Of a stretch of DNA of 18,490 bases, positions 5,713-13,143 are shown one piece after another; the stretch's first letter is position 1, and the number at the start of each line of letters is the position of its first letter. Source of the DNA: Soonwooa sp032062245 (GTDB lineage: Bacteria; Bacteroidota; Bacteroidia; Flavobacteriales; Weeksellaceae). The DNA is taken from positions 1-18,490 of the forward strand of contig NZ_DAMBQF010000039.1 of NCBI RefSeq assembly GCF_032062245.1, in the 5' to 3' direction. The translations under genes and the position numbers were made by a program. The notes below the pieces were generated by a model. It made no database searches and was not told where the DNA came from. It saw only the letters and a program-made list of their open reading frames with translations.

Positions 5713-6276
5713 ATGTTAGAACTTATAAAAAATCCGTGGCCATGGTACGTTGCGGGACCTTTGATCGGACTTACAGTCCCAATGTTGCTTATTTTGGGTA
5801 ACAAAACTTTTGGAATTTCGTCGTCGTTAAGACATATTTGTGCGTCTTGCGCACCATCGAATATTCCGTTTTTTAAATACAACTGGAAAAGCGAAATCTG
5901 GAATTTAGTTTTTGTTTTCGGAATTTTAATTGGCGGTTTTATCGCTTTTAATTTCCTTTCTAATGGGCAACCAGTCGATGTAAATCCGAATCTAAAAACA
6001 GAATTAGCAGCTTACGGAATTACAGATTTTTCAAGTTTAATTCCATCCGATTTTATGAATTGGGAAACTTTATTTTCATTAAAAGGTTTCTTTTTATTCG
6101 TCGTTGGTGGGTTTTTAGTAGGCTTCGGAACGCGTTACGCGGGCGGTTGTACGAGTGGACATTCCATCATGGGATTGTCAAATTTGCAATGGCCATCGTT
6201 GGTTGCAACCATTTGTTTTATGTTGGGTGGATTCATCGTTGCTAATTTTGTAATGCCGTGGATTTTATCATTGTAA
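5713..6276 (+). CDS. YeeE/YedE family protein, N-terminal half of a split thiosulfate transporter
   Basis: This 187-residue membrane protein has about five hydrophobic segments. The signature GTRYAGGCTSGHSIMG (139-154) holds the conserved cysteine C146 of the YeeE/YedE (sulfur transport, DUF395) family. In the thiosulfate transporter YeeE/TsuA, such cysteines pass thiosulfate through the membrane. A second pair, HICASCAP (C43, C46), lies near the first segment. TsuA is about 350 residues with two pseudo-symmetric halves; this protein corresponds to one half and the next gene to the other. The likely role is transport of thiosulfate made or used by the CstB-like and rhodanese proteins. Direction and substrate are inferred. 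Confidence 0.88.
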   Translation: MLELIKNPWPWYVAGPLIGLTVPMLLILGNKTFGISSSLRHICASCAPSNIPFFKYNWKSEIWNLVFVFGILIGGFIAFNFLSNGQPVDVNPNLKTELAAYGITDFSSLIPSDFMNWETLFSLKGFFLFVVGGFLVGFGTRYAGGCTSGHSIMGLSNLQWPSLVATICFMLGGFIVANFVMPWILSL

Positions 6277-6303
6277 AGAGCCTAGAAGAAAGATTTAAGA
6301 ACG

Positions 6304-6352
6304 TTAAATCTTAAATTTAAAACTCAAAACTTGCAATTCAAATTAAAATTTA
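6304..6352 (+). repeat. Degenerate AT-rich heptamer array between the YeeE genes
   Basis: About seven units stay in seven-base phase: TTAAATC, TTAAATT, TAAAACT, CAAAACT, TGCAATT, CAAATTA and AAATTTA. The array ends 4 bp before the next start codon. It is less clear than the others because of its base bias. Confidence 0.5.
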
Positions 6353-6356
6353 AAAA

Positions 6357-6776
6357 ATGAAAACATTAGATTATATAAAATTTTTAATAGCCGGAATATT
6401 CTTCGGAATCGTCATCACAAAAGCCGAACTCATCAGTTGGTTTAGAATTCAGGAAATGTTCCGTTTGCAATCTTTTCACATGTACGGTGTTATCGGAAGT
6501 GCCGTTGTAACGGGAATGTTATCGGTTTGGTTAATCAAAAAATTCAAAATCAAATCTTTGGATGGCGAACCCATAAAAATCGCTGACAAAAAATTCAACA
6601 AAGGTCAAATTTATGGCGGTTTAATCTTTGGATTTGGATGGGCGATTACAGGCGCTTGTCCAGGACCATTGTTTGCGCAAATCGGAACTGGCGCTTTGGT
6701 CGTAACGGTGACGCTACTTTCAGCAATTTTCGGAACTTGGGTTTATGGTAAATTCCGTGAAAAGTTGCCGCATTAG
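6357..6776 (+). CDS. DUF6691/YeeE-YedE family protein, C-terminal half of a split thiosulfate transporter
   Basis: This 139-residue membrane protein has about four hydrophobic segments: 5-25, 43-62, 85-105 and 112-132. The family motif WAITGACPGP (95-104) contains the conserved cysteine C101. The family is a half-size YeeE/YedE protein that in many bacteria is paired with a longer YeeE protein, as here (80 bp downstream). Together the two probably form one sulfur-anion channel in the inner membrane. It is the last gene of the sulfur cluster; a long heptamer array starts on its stop codon. Confidence 0.88.
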   Translation: MKTLDYIKFLIAGIFFGIVITKAELISWFRIQEMFRLQSFHMYGVIGSAVVTGMLSVWLIKKFKIKSLDGEPIKIADKKFNKGQIYGGLIFGFGWAITGACPGPLFAQIGTGALVVTVTLLSAIFGTWVYGKFREKLPH

Positions 6777-6866
6777 AGATACGAGTTATGAATTATGAAT
6801 TATGAGTTGCGAGTTACGAGGCTCGTGATGCGAGTTTTGAGTTACGAGGTAGAATTTGCGGGTTTT
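6776..6866 (+). repeat. GAGTTAC/GAATTAT heptamer array (about 13 units)
   Basis: Thirteen seven-base units run in phase from the last base of the TAG stop: GAGATAC, GAGTTAT, GAATTAT (twice), GAGTTGC, GAGTTAC, GAGGCTC, GTGATGC, GAGTTTT, GAGTTAC, GAGGTAG and two weaker ones. Drift is by substitution while the period is kept. Confidence 0.85.
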
Positions 6867-6892
6867 ATCAATCTTAGAAGTTTATGACATGC

Positions 6893-6920
6893 TTAACCTT
6901 AAACCTTAAAAACCGAAACT
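6893..6920 (+). repeat. Short heptamer array upstream of the ABC transporter
   Basis: Four units, TTAACCT, TAAACCT, TAAAAAC and CGAAACT, keep a seven-base spacing. With the array at 6776-6866 they fill most of the 195-bp gap before the ABC transporter gene. No exact TAnnTTTG element was found in the rest of the gap. Confidence 0.5.
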
Positions 6921-6971
6921 CGTATCGTCTGACTCATATTTTTCCTACATTTATGGTTCGCAAATTGAAAT

Positions 6972-8783
6972 ATGAAAAATCCTTTCAACCGAACCATTAC
7001 TATCTATGGAATATTTAAGCAGCTTCAACCTTTCATTAAGCCTTATCGTTTGATGATTTTTTGGACGCTGCTTCTTACTTTGTTGGGCGCTTTGGCGGCG
7101 CAAGTCAACCCAATTGTCCTGAAATATACCGTTGATGAGGTTCAAAAATTGATTGACTTACCAAATCCTATGCAGGAAGGAATTCATATTTTGGTCGTTA
7201 TTTCGATTATTCTTTTGGTGAAGGAAATTTTGAACATTTTTATCAATTTCGGACAGAAATTTTATGGTGAAAAAATTAGAATTAATGTTAGTTCAGAGCT
7301 TGCACAACGAGCGATTGATAAAATTCTGACCTATAAGGTTTCCTATTTTAATGACGAAAACCACGAATCTGGAAAGCTTCAAACCCGCATCGATAGAGGA
7401 ATTGAAAGTTTAACAAAGCTCGTGCAAAACTTTTTTATCGATATTTTACCACTTTTTACGACATCGATTATTGCGTTAATCGTGATGTACATGCAGAATG
7501 CGTATGTCGGTTTGGTTTCTACGATTATTGTTCCGATTTATTTTTGGGTGAGCAATTTACAAGCTAAAAAACTTTCTGGAGTCCGACGAACATTGAGAAA
7601 TCAACGTGAAGAAAAAACTTCGGGTTTGCTCAATCTCATCAATTCAATTTTGGTGATTAAAAGTTTTGTTCGAGAAAAATTTGAAGGTAAAAAACAATAC
7701 GACCTCCAAATGCAACTTATGGAAAGCCAGTTGTACACGCGTAAAACGAATTTTTTCTATGATGGATTAAAAACTTTTATCGAGCAAATTGGCGTTGTTT
7801 TAATTATACTTTTGACTGTTTATTTGGTTCTCGATCAGCAGATGACGATTGGTGCAATTATGTTGCATATTATGTTGTTCAACAACGTTTCTTCGCCTAT
7901 TCGTCAGCTTCATAGGATTTATGATGATATGAATGATGCGATGATTTATGCGGAAGGTTATTTTGATATTTTAAATGCCGATGACGAGGAAGAACCGAGT
8001 GGAACTTTTGTTGAAAAGGAAATAAAAGGAACTTTTGAGCTTCGAAATGTATATTTTTCTTATCCCAACGGAACGCAAGCACTTTTTGATGTCAGTATGT
8101 TAATTGAATATGGTAAAACCACAGCATTGGTCGGACTTTCAGGCGCTGGGAAATCAACTGTGATTAATTTGTTGTGTAAATTTTATCTTCCAGATTCTGG
8201 TAATATTAAGTTGGATAATGTGGATTTAAACGATTACGACAATACTTTTTTAAGGGATGATATTGGTTTGGTGCTTCAAAAAAATCATATTTTTAAAGGA
8301 AGTATTGAAGATAATATTCGTTATGGCGACATGAACGCCGGTTTTGAAGAAGTAGAAGCAGCAGCGAAAAAAGCTTATTTGCATGAACAGGTTTTGGATT
8401 TGCCATTGGCTTATCAGCATGATGCGACGCAACTTTCTGGCGGTCAACAACAGAGAATTGCCATTGCAAGATTGTTTTTGAAAAATCCGCCAATTATTTT
8501 CTTAGACGAACCAACGGCAAGTTTGGATGCGATTGCAACGGAACAAATTAAAAACTCTTTGGATGCTATTAAAAAAGGACGAACAGTGGTTATTATTTCT
8601 CATTCGTTGTCACAAATTATCGATTCGGATGCGATTTATGTCATGAAAAAGGGTCGAGTGGTAGAACATGGAAACCATGATGAATTATATCATTTAGACG
8701 GAACTTACAAAGAAATTTTTGATGCTTCAGCGCGAAGTTTGAACCTCGATTTATTGGTGAAAACGTATAAAGATGAGGAATAG
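6972..8783 (+). CDS. ABC exporter half-transporter (MsbA/multidrug type)
   Basis: This 603-residue protein combines a six-helix membrane domain (about 25-320) with an ABC ATPase (about 353-590). The ATPase is complete: Walker A GLSGAGKS (388-395), Q-loop Q436, signature LSGGQ (488-492), Walker B IIFLDE (508-513) and switch H544. This order is that of homodimeric type IV ABC exporters such as MsbA or lipid/multidrug exporters, which flip lipids or drugs across the inner membrane. The substrate cannot be read from sequence. No partner subunit or accessory gene is adjacent, so a homodimer is likely. It stands alone after the sulfur cluster, and nothing specific links it to that pathway. Confidence 0.9.
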   Translation: MKNPFNRTITIYGIFKQLQPFIKPYRLMIFWTLLLTLLGALAAQVNPIVLKYTVDEVQKLIDLPNPMQEGIHILVVISIILLVKEILNIFINFGQKFYGEKIRINVSSELAQRAIDKILTYKVSYFNDENHESGKLQTRIDRGIESLTKLVQNFFIDILPLFTTSIIALIVMYMQNAYVGLVSTIIVPIYFWVSNLQAKKLSGVRRTLRNQREEKTSGLLNLINSILVIKSFVREKFEGKKQYDLQMQLMESQLYTRKTNFFYDGLKTFIEQIGVVLIILLTVYLVLDQQMTIGAIMLHIMLFNNVSSPIRQLHRIYDDMNDAMIYAEGYFDILNADDEEEPSGTFVEKEIKGTFELRNVYFSYPNGTQALFDVSMLIEYGKTTALVGLSGAGKSTVINLLCKFYLPDSGNIKLDNVDLNDYDNTFLRDDIGLVLQKNHIFKGSIEDNIRYGDMNAGFEEVEAAAKKAYLHEQVLDLPLAYQHDATQLSGGQQQRIAIARLFLKNPPIIFLDEPTASLDAIATEQIKNSLDAIKKGRTVVIISHSLSQIIDSDAIYVMKKGRVVEHGNHDELYHLDGTYKEIFDASARSLNLDLLVKTYKDEE

Positions 8784-8825
8784 TTAATTTGAAATTTGAA
8801 AAAGGTAGAACCTGAATTTTGAATT
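8784..8825 (+). repeat. Degenerate heptamer array after the ABC transporter
   Basis: Six units in phase start right behind the stop codon: TTAATTT, GAAATTT, GAAAAAG, GTAGAAC, CTGAATT and TTGAATT. AT bias makes the pattern weaker than at 2768 or 6776. Confidence 0.5.
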
Positions 8826-8957
8826 ATAGGTGTGTTACTCTAAATGTACCCTTTTTCTGTAATAAGAATTCCCAAATGATTAAATGGTAGTTCGTTTTTT
8901 TATAGAAAATCCTGGCAAGTTAATTGTTGAATGTAGATTTCAAAATTTTATAAAAGA

Positions 8958-9542
8958 ATGAAAAAATATATCGCTATTACTTTAATTTTAGCTTTAACAT
9001 TGAGTTCTTGTAATAAAGTTGAAGAAAAAATCAACGAAAGCATCGACCAAGCCACAGAAACTGTAAAGCAAAAAGCCCAAGAGCAAGTAAAAGAAACCAT
9101 GGATAAAGCCGTGAATGAAACGATAAATTCGGTTACTAATTCGCAAAACGTAAGTTTTCAAGAGGTTTTTCCAAATGCAAAAACGGATATTGTTTCCGAT
9201 TTTAAAGGCAAAAAAATGAAATTTCCGAATGGAAGTCCAGCTTATTTCTTAAAATACAAAGCCGACAGAACTGAATTATTGCAATTAATGGCGGCTCAAC
9301 CAACAGCCGACGAAGGAAAGTCTGATAAAGAAGCTCAAAAAATCGATGGTCAAAAGTTTATTGACCAACTAAGTTTCTTCGAGAAATTTATTCCAGATGG
9401 TGTTTTAGATACCAATTTTTTAAATGAAATTAAAACCGACAAATCAATAGAATTCTACAGAATAAAGCGCTTTCCAAATAAATCAACGATTATTTTTAAT
9501 CCAAAAACAAGCGTGATTTACCAATTTGTGGAGGTTTCCTAA
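8958..9542 (+). CDS. Small lipoprotein with an N-terminal coiled-coil segment, function unknown
   Basis: This 194-residue protein starts with a lipoprotein signal peptide: KK, a hydrophobic core, then lipobox LSSC with C18 as the lipidated cysteine. Residues 20-62 are a charged, alanine- and glutamate-rich helix (VEEKINESIDQATETV onwards) likely to form a coiled coil. Residues 65-194 are a mixed alpha/beta domain that I do not recognise. It probably sits in the periplasmic face of a membrane. It is monocistronic in appearance, with 174 bp before it and 115 bp after. A near-match to the -7 element (TAGATTTC) lies upstream. Confidence 0.8.
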   Translation: MKKYIAITLILALTLSSCNKVEEKINESIDQATETVKQKAQEQVKETMDKAVNETINSVTNSQNVSFQEVFPNAKTDIVSDFKGKKMKFPNGSPAYFLKYKADRTELLQLMAAQPTADEGKSDKEAQKIDGQKFIDQLSFFEKFIPDGVLDTNFLNEIKTDKSIEFYRIKRFPNKSTIIFNPKTSVIYQFVEVS

Positions 9543-9657
9543 AAATTTAAGTTGCTTTTATTATAATAAAACATAGATTTAATTTTCATCAAATTAAATT
9601 ATTTGAAGCCTAAAAGTGCGATAAAAAACCGTATTTTTAGGTTTTAATTCTATAAAT

Positions 9658-10236
9658 ATGACATTCAAAGTATATACAAAAACAGGCGACAAAGGCGAAA
9701 CTGGTTTGTACGGTGGAACAAGAATTTCTAAAGCGAGCTCGCGTGTAGAATCTTACGGAAACATCGATGAACTCAACGCTTTTATTGGAGTTGCCAAATC
9801 TTATGTTACAGATTCTAGAGTTTTAGAACAATTGAAGAAAATTCAATTTGACTTGTTTACAGTGGGTTCTGAGGCTGCAACGCCAATTGATAAATTGTTT
9901 TTAGCAAACGGAAAAGCACGTTTACCTTTGGTGATTTCTGAAAAAGAAATTGAAGAATTGGAAAATTGGATTGATGCTTTCGAAGAAGAATTGGAACCAC
10001 TTCAATATTTTATTTTACCTGGAGGCGGAAAAGCGGCAACGCATTTTCACGTAGCAAGAACCGTTTGCAGAAGAGCAGAAAGAAGTATGGTTTTCTTGAA
10101 TGAATCCGAAGAAGTTCGTCCAGAATTGATAAAATATTTGAATCGTCTTTCAGATTATCTTTTTGTGTTATCAAGATATATTTCAAAAATCGAAAACGAG
10201 CCAGAAGAATATTGGAATCCAAGTGACAGAACTTAG
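9658..10236 (+). CDS. ATP:cob(I)alamin adenosyltransferase, PduO type
   Basis: The enzyme transfers the 5'-deoxyadenosyl group of ATP to cob(I)alamin or cob(I)yrinic acid diamide, making coenzyme B12. In 192 residues the family signatures are complete: ATP loop TKTGDKGETGLYGG (7-20), the RVESYGNIDELNAF segment (29-42), the PGGG...RTVCRRAER region (121-142) and NRLSDYLFVLSRY (162-174). It is a cytosolic trimer in known members. No other B12 gene is in the window and I see no cobalamin riboswitch upstream, so it may serve salvage of imported corrinoid. The next gene begins 45 bp downstream without a visible terminator, so the two are likely co-transcribed. Confidence 0.93.
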   Translation: MTFKVYTKTGDKGETGLYGGTRISKASSRVESYGNIDELNAFIGVAKSYVTDSRVLEQLKKIQFDLFTVGSEAATPIDKLFLANGKARLPLVISEKEIEELENWIDAFEEELEPLQYFILPGGGKAATHFHVARTVCRRAERSMVFLNESEEVRPELIKYLNRLSDYLFVLSRYISKIENEPEEYWNPSDRT

Positions 10237-10281
10237 TTTAGATTCATAAATGAAAATTCTGAAGTTAAATTAGCTTATCGA

Positions 10282-10896
10282 ATGAAGAAAGCATTGCTTT
10301 ATATAAATGGAGAACCACCGAAAAAATTAGTTGATTTTTCTAAATACGATTTGGTGGCGTGTACAGATGGAGCGTTGAATTATCTTTTAAAATTTGATTC
10401 TGAAATTGTTTCAAAATTAGATTTTATTTCTGGCGATTTTGATTCGCATGAGCGATTAGATTTGGTTGACGACAAATTCATAGAAACGCCCGATCAAAAC
10501 AAAACCGATTTCCAAAAAGCTTTAAAAATTATCCTTGAAAAAGGAATTGAAAATGTTGATGTTTACGGTGGAAGCGGCGCCGAAATGGATCATTTTTTAG
10601 GAAATTTAAGCGTTGCCGATTTTATGAAATCAAAAATGAAAATTCAGTTTTTTGATGAGTTTTCCAGTTATTATTTTATTCCGAAAAATTTTGAAATTTC
10701 TGGTGTTCAAGGCAAGATGATTTCACTTTTTCCGTTTCCAAAAGCCGAAAGTATTACGACAAAAGGATTGAAGTGGCCACTTTACAAAGAAAACTTAAAA
10801 ATAGGTGAACGCATCGGGACGCGTAATATTGCTGAAAATGATGTGGTTACGATAAAATATGAAAAAGGAAATCTTCTAATTTTTGTTGGACATTAA
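10282..10896 (+). CDS. Thiamine pyrophosphokinase (thiamine diphosphokinase)
   Basis: It makes thiamine diphosphate from thiamine and ATP. The 204-residue protein shows the family pattern in order: CTDGAL (27-32), SGDFDS (50-55), the DQNKTDFQKAL segment (71-81), GGSGAEMDHFLGNL (96-109), MISLFPFPKAESITTKGLKW (146-165) and GTRN (179-182). Differences from better-known enzymes are GGSGAEMDH instead of the usual GGRxDH, and TRN instead of TSNE. Both look like lineage variation because the acidic residues D51, D53, D76 and D103 remain. It probably forms a two-gene cofactor operon with the adenosyltransferase and ends at a terminator hairpin at 10916. Confidence 0.88.
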   Translation: MKKALLYINGEPPKKLVDFSKYDLVACTDGALNYLLKFDSEIVSKLDFISGDFDSHERLDLVDDKFIETPDQNKTDFQKALKIILEKGIENVDVYGGSGAEMDHFLGNLSVADFMKSKMKIQFFDEFSSYYFIPKNFEISGVQGKMISLFPFPKAESITTKGLKWPLYKENLKIGERIGTRNIAENDVVTIKYEKGNLLIFVGH

Positions 10897-10915
10897 GTTT
10901 ATCATAAAAAATATT

Positions 10916-10941
10916 AAAAGGTGCATTTGGCATCTTTTTTT
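10916..10941 (+). terminator. Rho-independent terminator of the thiamine pyrophosphokinase gene
   Basis: The stem AAAAGGTGC (10916-10924) pairs with GCATCTTTT (10930-10938), 9 bp with one G-U, loop of 5 nt, followed by T residues to 10941. It lies directly in front of the -7 element of the next gene. Confidence 0.75.
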
Positions 10942-10944
10942 ATT

Positions 10945-10952
10945 TAATTTTG
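10945..10952 (+). promoter_or_regulatory. -7 promoter element (TAATTTTG) of the arginine decarboxylase gene
   Basis: TAATTTTG matches TAnnTTTG exactly and lies 34 bp before the ATG. A TTTG at 10926-10929 could be the -33 element, but the 15-bp spacing is shorter than usual. It falls in the loop and descending arm of the preceding terminator hairpin. Confidence 0.55.
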
Positions 10953-10986
10953 TACTTCTATAATTTGTAAAATCAGGATTTAAGAA

Positions 10987-12378
10987 ATGAAAATAAAATA
11001 TTCGGAGTTAATTGATCAGACCCTTTATTTTCCAACACAAGAATTCAATGTTGAGGAGAATAAGTTGACCTTTCACGATATTCCTTTGATGGAGGTTGTC
11101 GAAAAGTACGGAACCCCTTTAAAACTCAATTATCTTCCGAAAATTTCTCAAAATATCCAACGTGCAAAAGCTTGGTTCAAAGAAGCTTTTGAAAAACACG
11201 ATTATCAAAAAAACTATCGTTATTGTTATTGCACAAAGTCGAGCCATTTTGCATTTGTGATAGAGGAAGCAATCAAGAATGATATTTCTATCGAGACCTC
11301 TTCTGCATTTGACATGGATATTGTTAAAAGTCTGCATGACAAAGGAAAGTTTGATAAAAGTATCGAAGTGATTTGTAATGGTTTTAAAACCGATGATTAT
11401 TTGATGAAGATTTCGGATATGATCAATTCTGGTTTTGAAAATATCACACCGATTTTGGATAATTATCGTGAGTTGGATAAACTTACAGAAAGTATTGATA
11501 CAACCTTTAATATTGGGATTCGTATTGCGTCGGAGGAAGAACCGAAGTTCGAATTTTATACTTCTCGATTAGGAATTGGTTACCGCGACATCATCCCTTA
11601 TTACAGTCAAAAAATCGCTGAACACCCGAATGCGAGACTAAAAATGTTGCACTTCTTCATTAATACTGGTATTAAAGATACCTCGTATTATTGGAACGAA
11701 TTATACAAGTGTCTTCGTGTTTATGCTCGTCTTAAGAAGATTGCGCCAGAAGTTGATTCATTAAATATTGGTGGCGGTTTCCCGATTAAAACATCTTTGA
11801 ATTTTGATTACGATTATCAATATATGATTGATGAAATCGTTTCTCAAATTAAAAAATTCTGTGAAGAGGAAGGCGTTGAAGCACCAAATATCTATACCGA
11901 ATTTGGTAGTTTTACAGTAGGTGAAAGTGGCGCTACGCTTTACAGAATCGTATCACAAAAGCGTCAAAATGATAGAGAAAAATGGAACATGATTGACTCG
12001 TCTTTCATGACCACTTTGCCAGATACTTGGGCGATTTCTCGTCACTTTATCATGCTTCCGCTTAACCGTTGGGATGATACTTACGAGAGAGTTTTTCTTG
12101 GTGGATTGACTTGCGATTCTGATGATTATTACAATTCAGAGCAACATACCAACGCGATTTACTTGCCAGTATATAACGATACAAAGCCTTTATATATAGG
12201 TTTCTTCCATACTGGAGCTTATCAAGATACGATCAGTGGTTACGGCGGTGTACATCATTGTTTGATTCCACAGCCAAAACATATTTTGATTAATCAAGAT
12301 GATGAAGGTAATTTTACCTATGAAGTCTTTCAGGAAGCGCAACAGCCGCAAGATGTACTGAAACTTTTAGGTTACTAA
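10987..12378 (+). CDS. speA: Arginine decarboxylase (SpeA-like, PLP-dependent, fold III)
   Basis: It is predicted to decarboxylate arginine to agmatine for polyamine synthesis in the cytosol. The 463 residues form an alanine-racemase-fold barrel plus a beta domain: PLP lysine K84 in YCTKSSH (81-87), the glycine-rich phosphate loop GGGFP (262-266), TEFGSFTVGESG (304-315), and the catalytic cysteine-aspartate motif CDSDD (376-380). The protein is shorter than the 630-660-residue proteobacterial SpeA but matches the compact form common in Flavobacteria. That the substrate is arginine rather than a related diamino acid comes from family membership. The gene has its own promoter after a terminator and ends at a strong convergent terminator. 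Confidence 0.85.
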   Translation: MKIKYSELIDQTLYFPTQEFNVEENKLTFHDIPLMEVVEKYGTPLKLNYLPKISQNIQRAKAWFKEAFEKHDYQKNYRYCYCTKSSHFAFVIEEAIKNDISIETSSAFDMDIVKSLHDKGKFDKSIEVICNGFKTDDYLMKISDMINSGFENITPILDNYRELDKLTESIDTTFNIGIRIASEEEPKFEFYTSRLGIGYRDIIPYYSQKIAEHPNARLKMLHFFINTGIKDTSYYWNELYKCLRVYARLKKIAPEVDSLNIGGGFPIKTSLNFDYDYQYMIDEIVSQIKKFCEEEGVEAPNIYTEFGSFTVGESGATLYRIVSQKRQNDREKWNMIDSSFMTTLPDTWAISRHFIMLPLNRWDDTYERVFLGGLTCDSDDYYNSEQHTNAIYLPVYNDTKPLYIGFFHTGAYQDTISGYGGVHHCLIPQPKHILINQDDEGNFTYEVFQEAQQPQDVLKLLGY

Positions 12379-12384
12379 AAATAT

Positions 12385-12416
12385 AAAAGGCAGGAATATT
12401 TTTCCTGCCTTTTTTT
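12385..12416. terminator. Convergent bidirectional terminator
   Basis: A perfect 12-bp stem, AAAAGGCAGGAA (12385-12396) with TTCCTGCCTTTT (12402-12413), has a 5-nt loop and a T run to 12416 on the + strand. The A-rich left side gives T residues on the - strand. It separates the + strand decarboxylase gene from the - strand membrane-protein remnant, whose stop codon overlaps its T run. Confidence 0.9.
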
Positions 12417-12969
12417 AATCTTTATTTCTGCAATTTTCTGGGATTTTGTACATTAAGACTAAAGCCCAAATTTGTAAAACACCTTGTATCGCGTTAGCTA
12501 TTGTTAAGATGGGATCCTTAAGAATATTCATCACAACAATAGGCATTGCTAAAGTCCCGACGACGACAAATCCTAATAAAATAAATCTCATCCAATCGAC
12601 ACCTTTTTGCATAAGATATCCCATCGCAAAAATGACTACTAAAGCTAAAAATGGAATGACATTATATGCTGGATGTGGTAATTGGTCGAACTTCCAAATA
12701 AAAATTCCTATCCCGATTGCGCCAGAAAGATAAACGAGATTCCCAGCTTTTATATGATTTTCGTGGATATGGATTTCCTCCGTTCTTTTCTTATCATTAA
12801 TAAGATGTCGAATTTATTCTTCCTCTTGAAGGCTAAATCGGCGTCCCCTATTTTTTAAAATATTAAAAGCATATTCAATCGATTTTGAAACATACCGATC
12901 GTTGGGAGAAATGTAAAGCTCTAATTCTTTATCATTTTTCTCTTCTAAAATTTTTCTATCTACATACAT
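12415..12969 (-). pseudogene. Small membrane protein gene interrupted by an in-frame stop
   Basis: Read on the - strand from the ATG at 12969, the frame encodes 51 residues (MYVDRKILEEKNDKELELY onwards, ending RRFSLQEEE) and meets TAA at 12816-12814. The same frame then continues without interruption for 132 codons to the stop at 12415. The second part begins IRHLINDKKRTEE and carries about four hydrophobic helices, ending in KIPENCRNKD. The charged N-terminal helix followed by membrane helices looks like one 184-codon gene in which a single base change, for example AAA to TAA, made the stop. No start codon exists after the TAA until the ATG at 12624, which lies inside a membrane segment. A TAnnTTTG promoter remains upstream. 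A sequencing error or stop-codon read-through could also explain it. Function unknown. Confidence 0.7.
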
Positions 12970-12998
12970 GACTTTGGAATTTGGTTATTCCTAAGATA

Positions 12999-13006
12999 CA
13001 AAAATA
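12999..13006 (-). promoter_or_regulatory. -7 promoter element (TATTTTTG) for the interrupted membrane-protein gene
   Basis: On the - strand TATTTTTG is an exact TAnnTTTG match ending 30 bp before the ATG at 12969. No good -33 TTTG was found at the usual spacing. The rest of the gap up to 13143 shows nothing else. Confidence 0.4.
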
Positions 13007-13143
13007 TAACTGATTGTCAATGGATTGTAGTGTTAAAGTTTAATGTTTGATAGATATGTTTAGGTTTATATTAAGAATATTTTATTTTGTTTAAATTAAA
13101 TTCTTCCGATATATGCTTTATAAATCTAAATTTTTGTTTATTT

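Noticed and set aside
9556..9599. A 16-bp AT palindrome (TTTTATTATAATAAAA) and a 9-bp AT inverted repeat (9577-9585 with 9591-9599) after the lipoprotein gene
   Set aside because: Both consist only of A and T in the stems and lack a T run, so they are weak as terminators and can be expected by chance in such AT-rich sequence.
9543..9657. Possible cobalamin riboswitch before the adenosyltransferase gene
   Set aside because: The gap is only 115 bp and shows no B12-box-like conserved core; only a 7-bp stem (CCTAAAA/TTTTAGG) is visible.
12446..12733. Open frame of 95 codons on the + strand
   Set aside because: It lies opposite the interrupted - strand membrane-protein gene, has no recognisable domain, and the - strand frame shows membrane-helix periodicity and a matching promoter.
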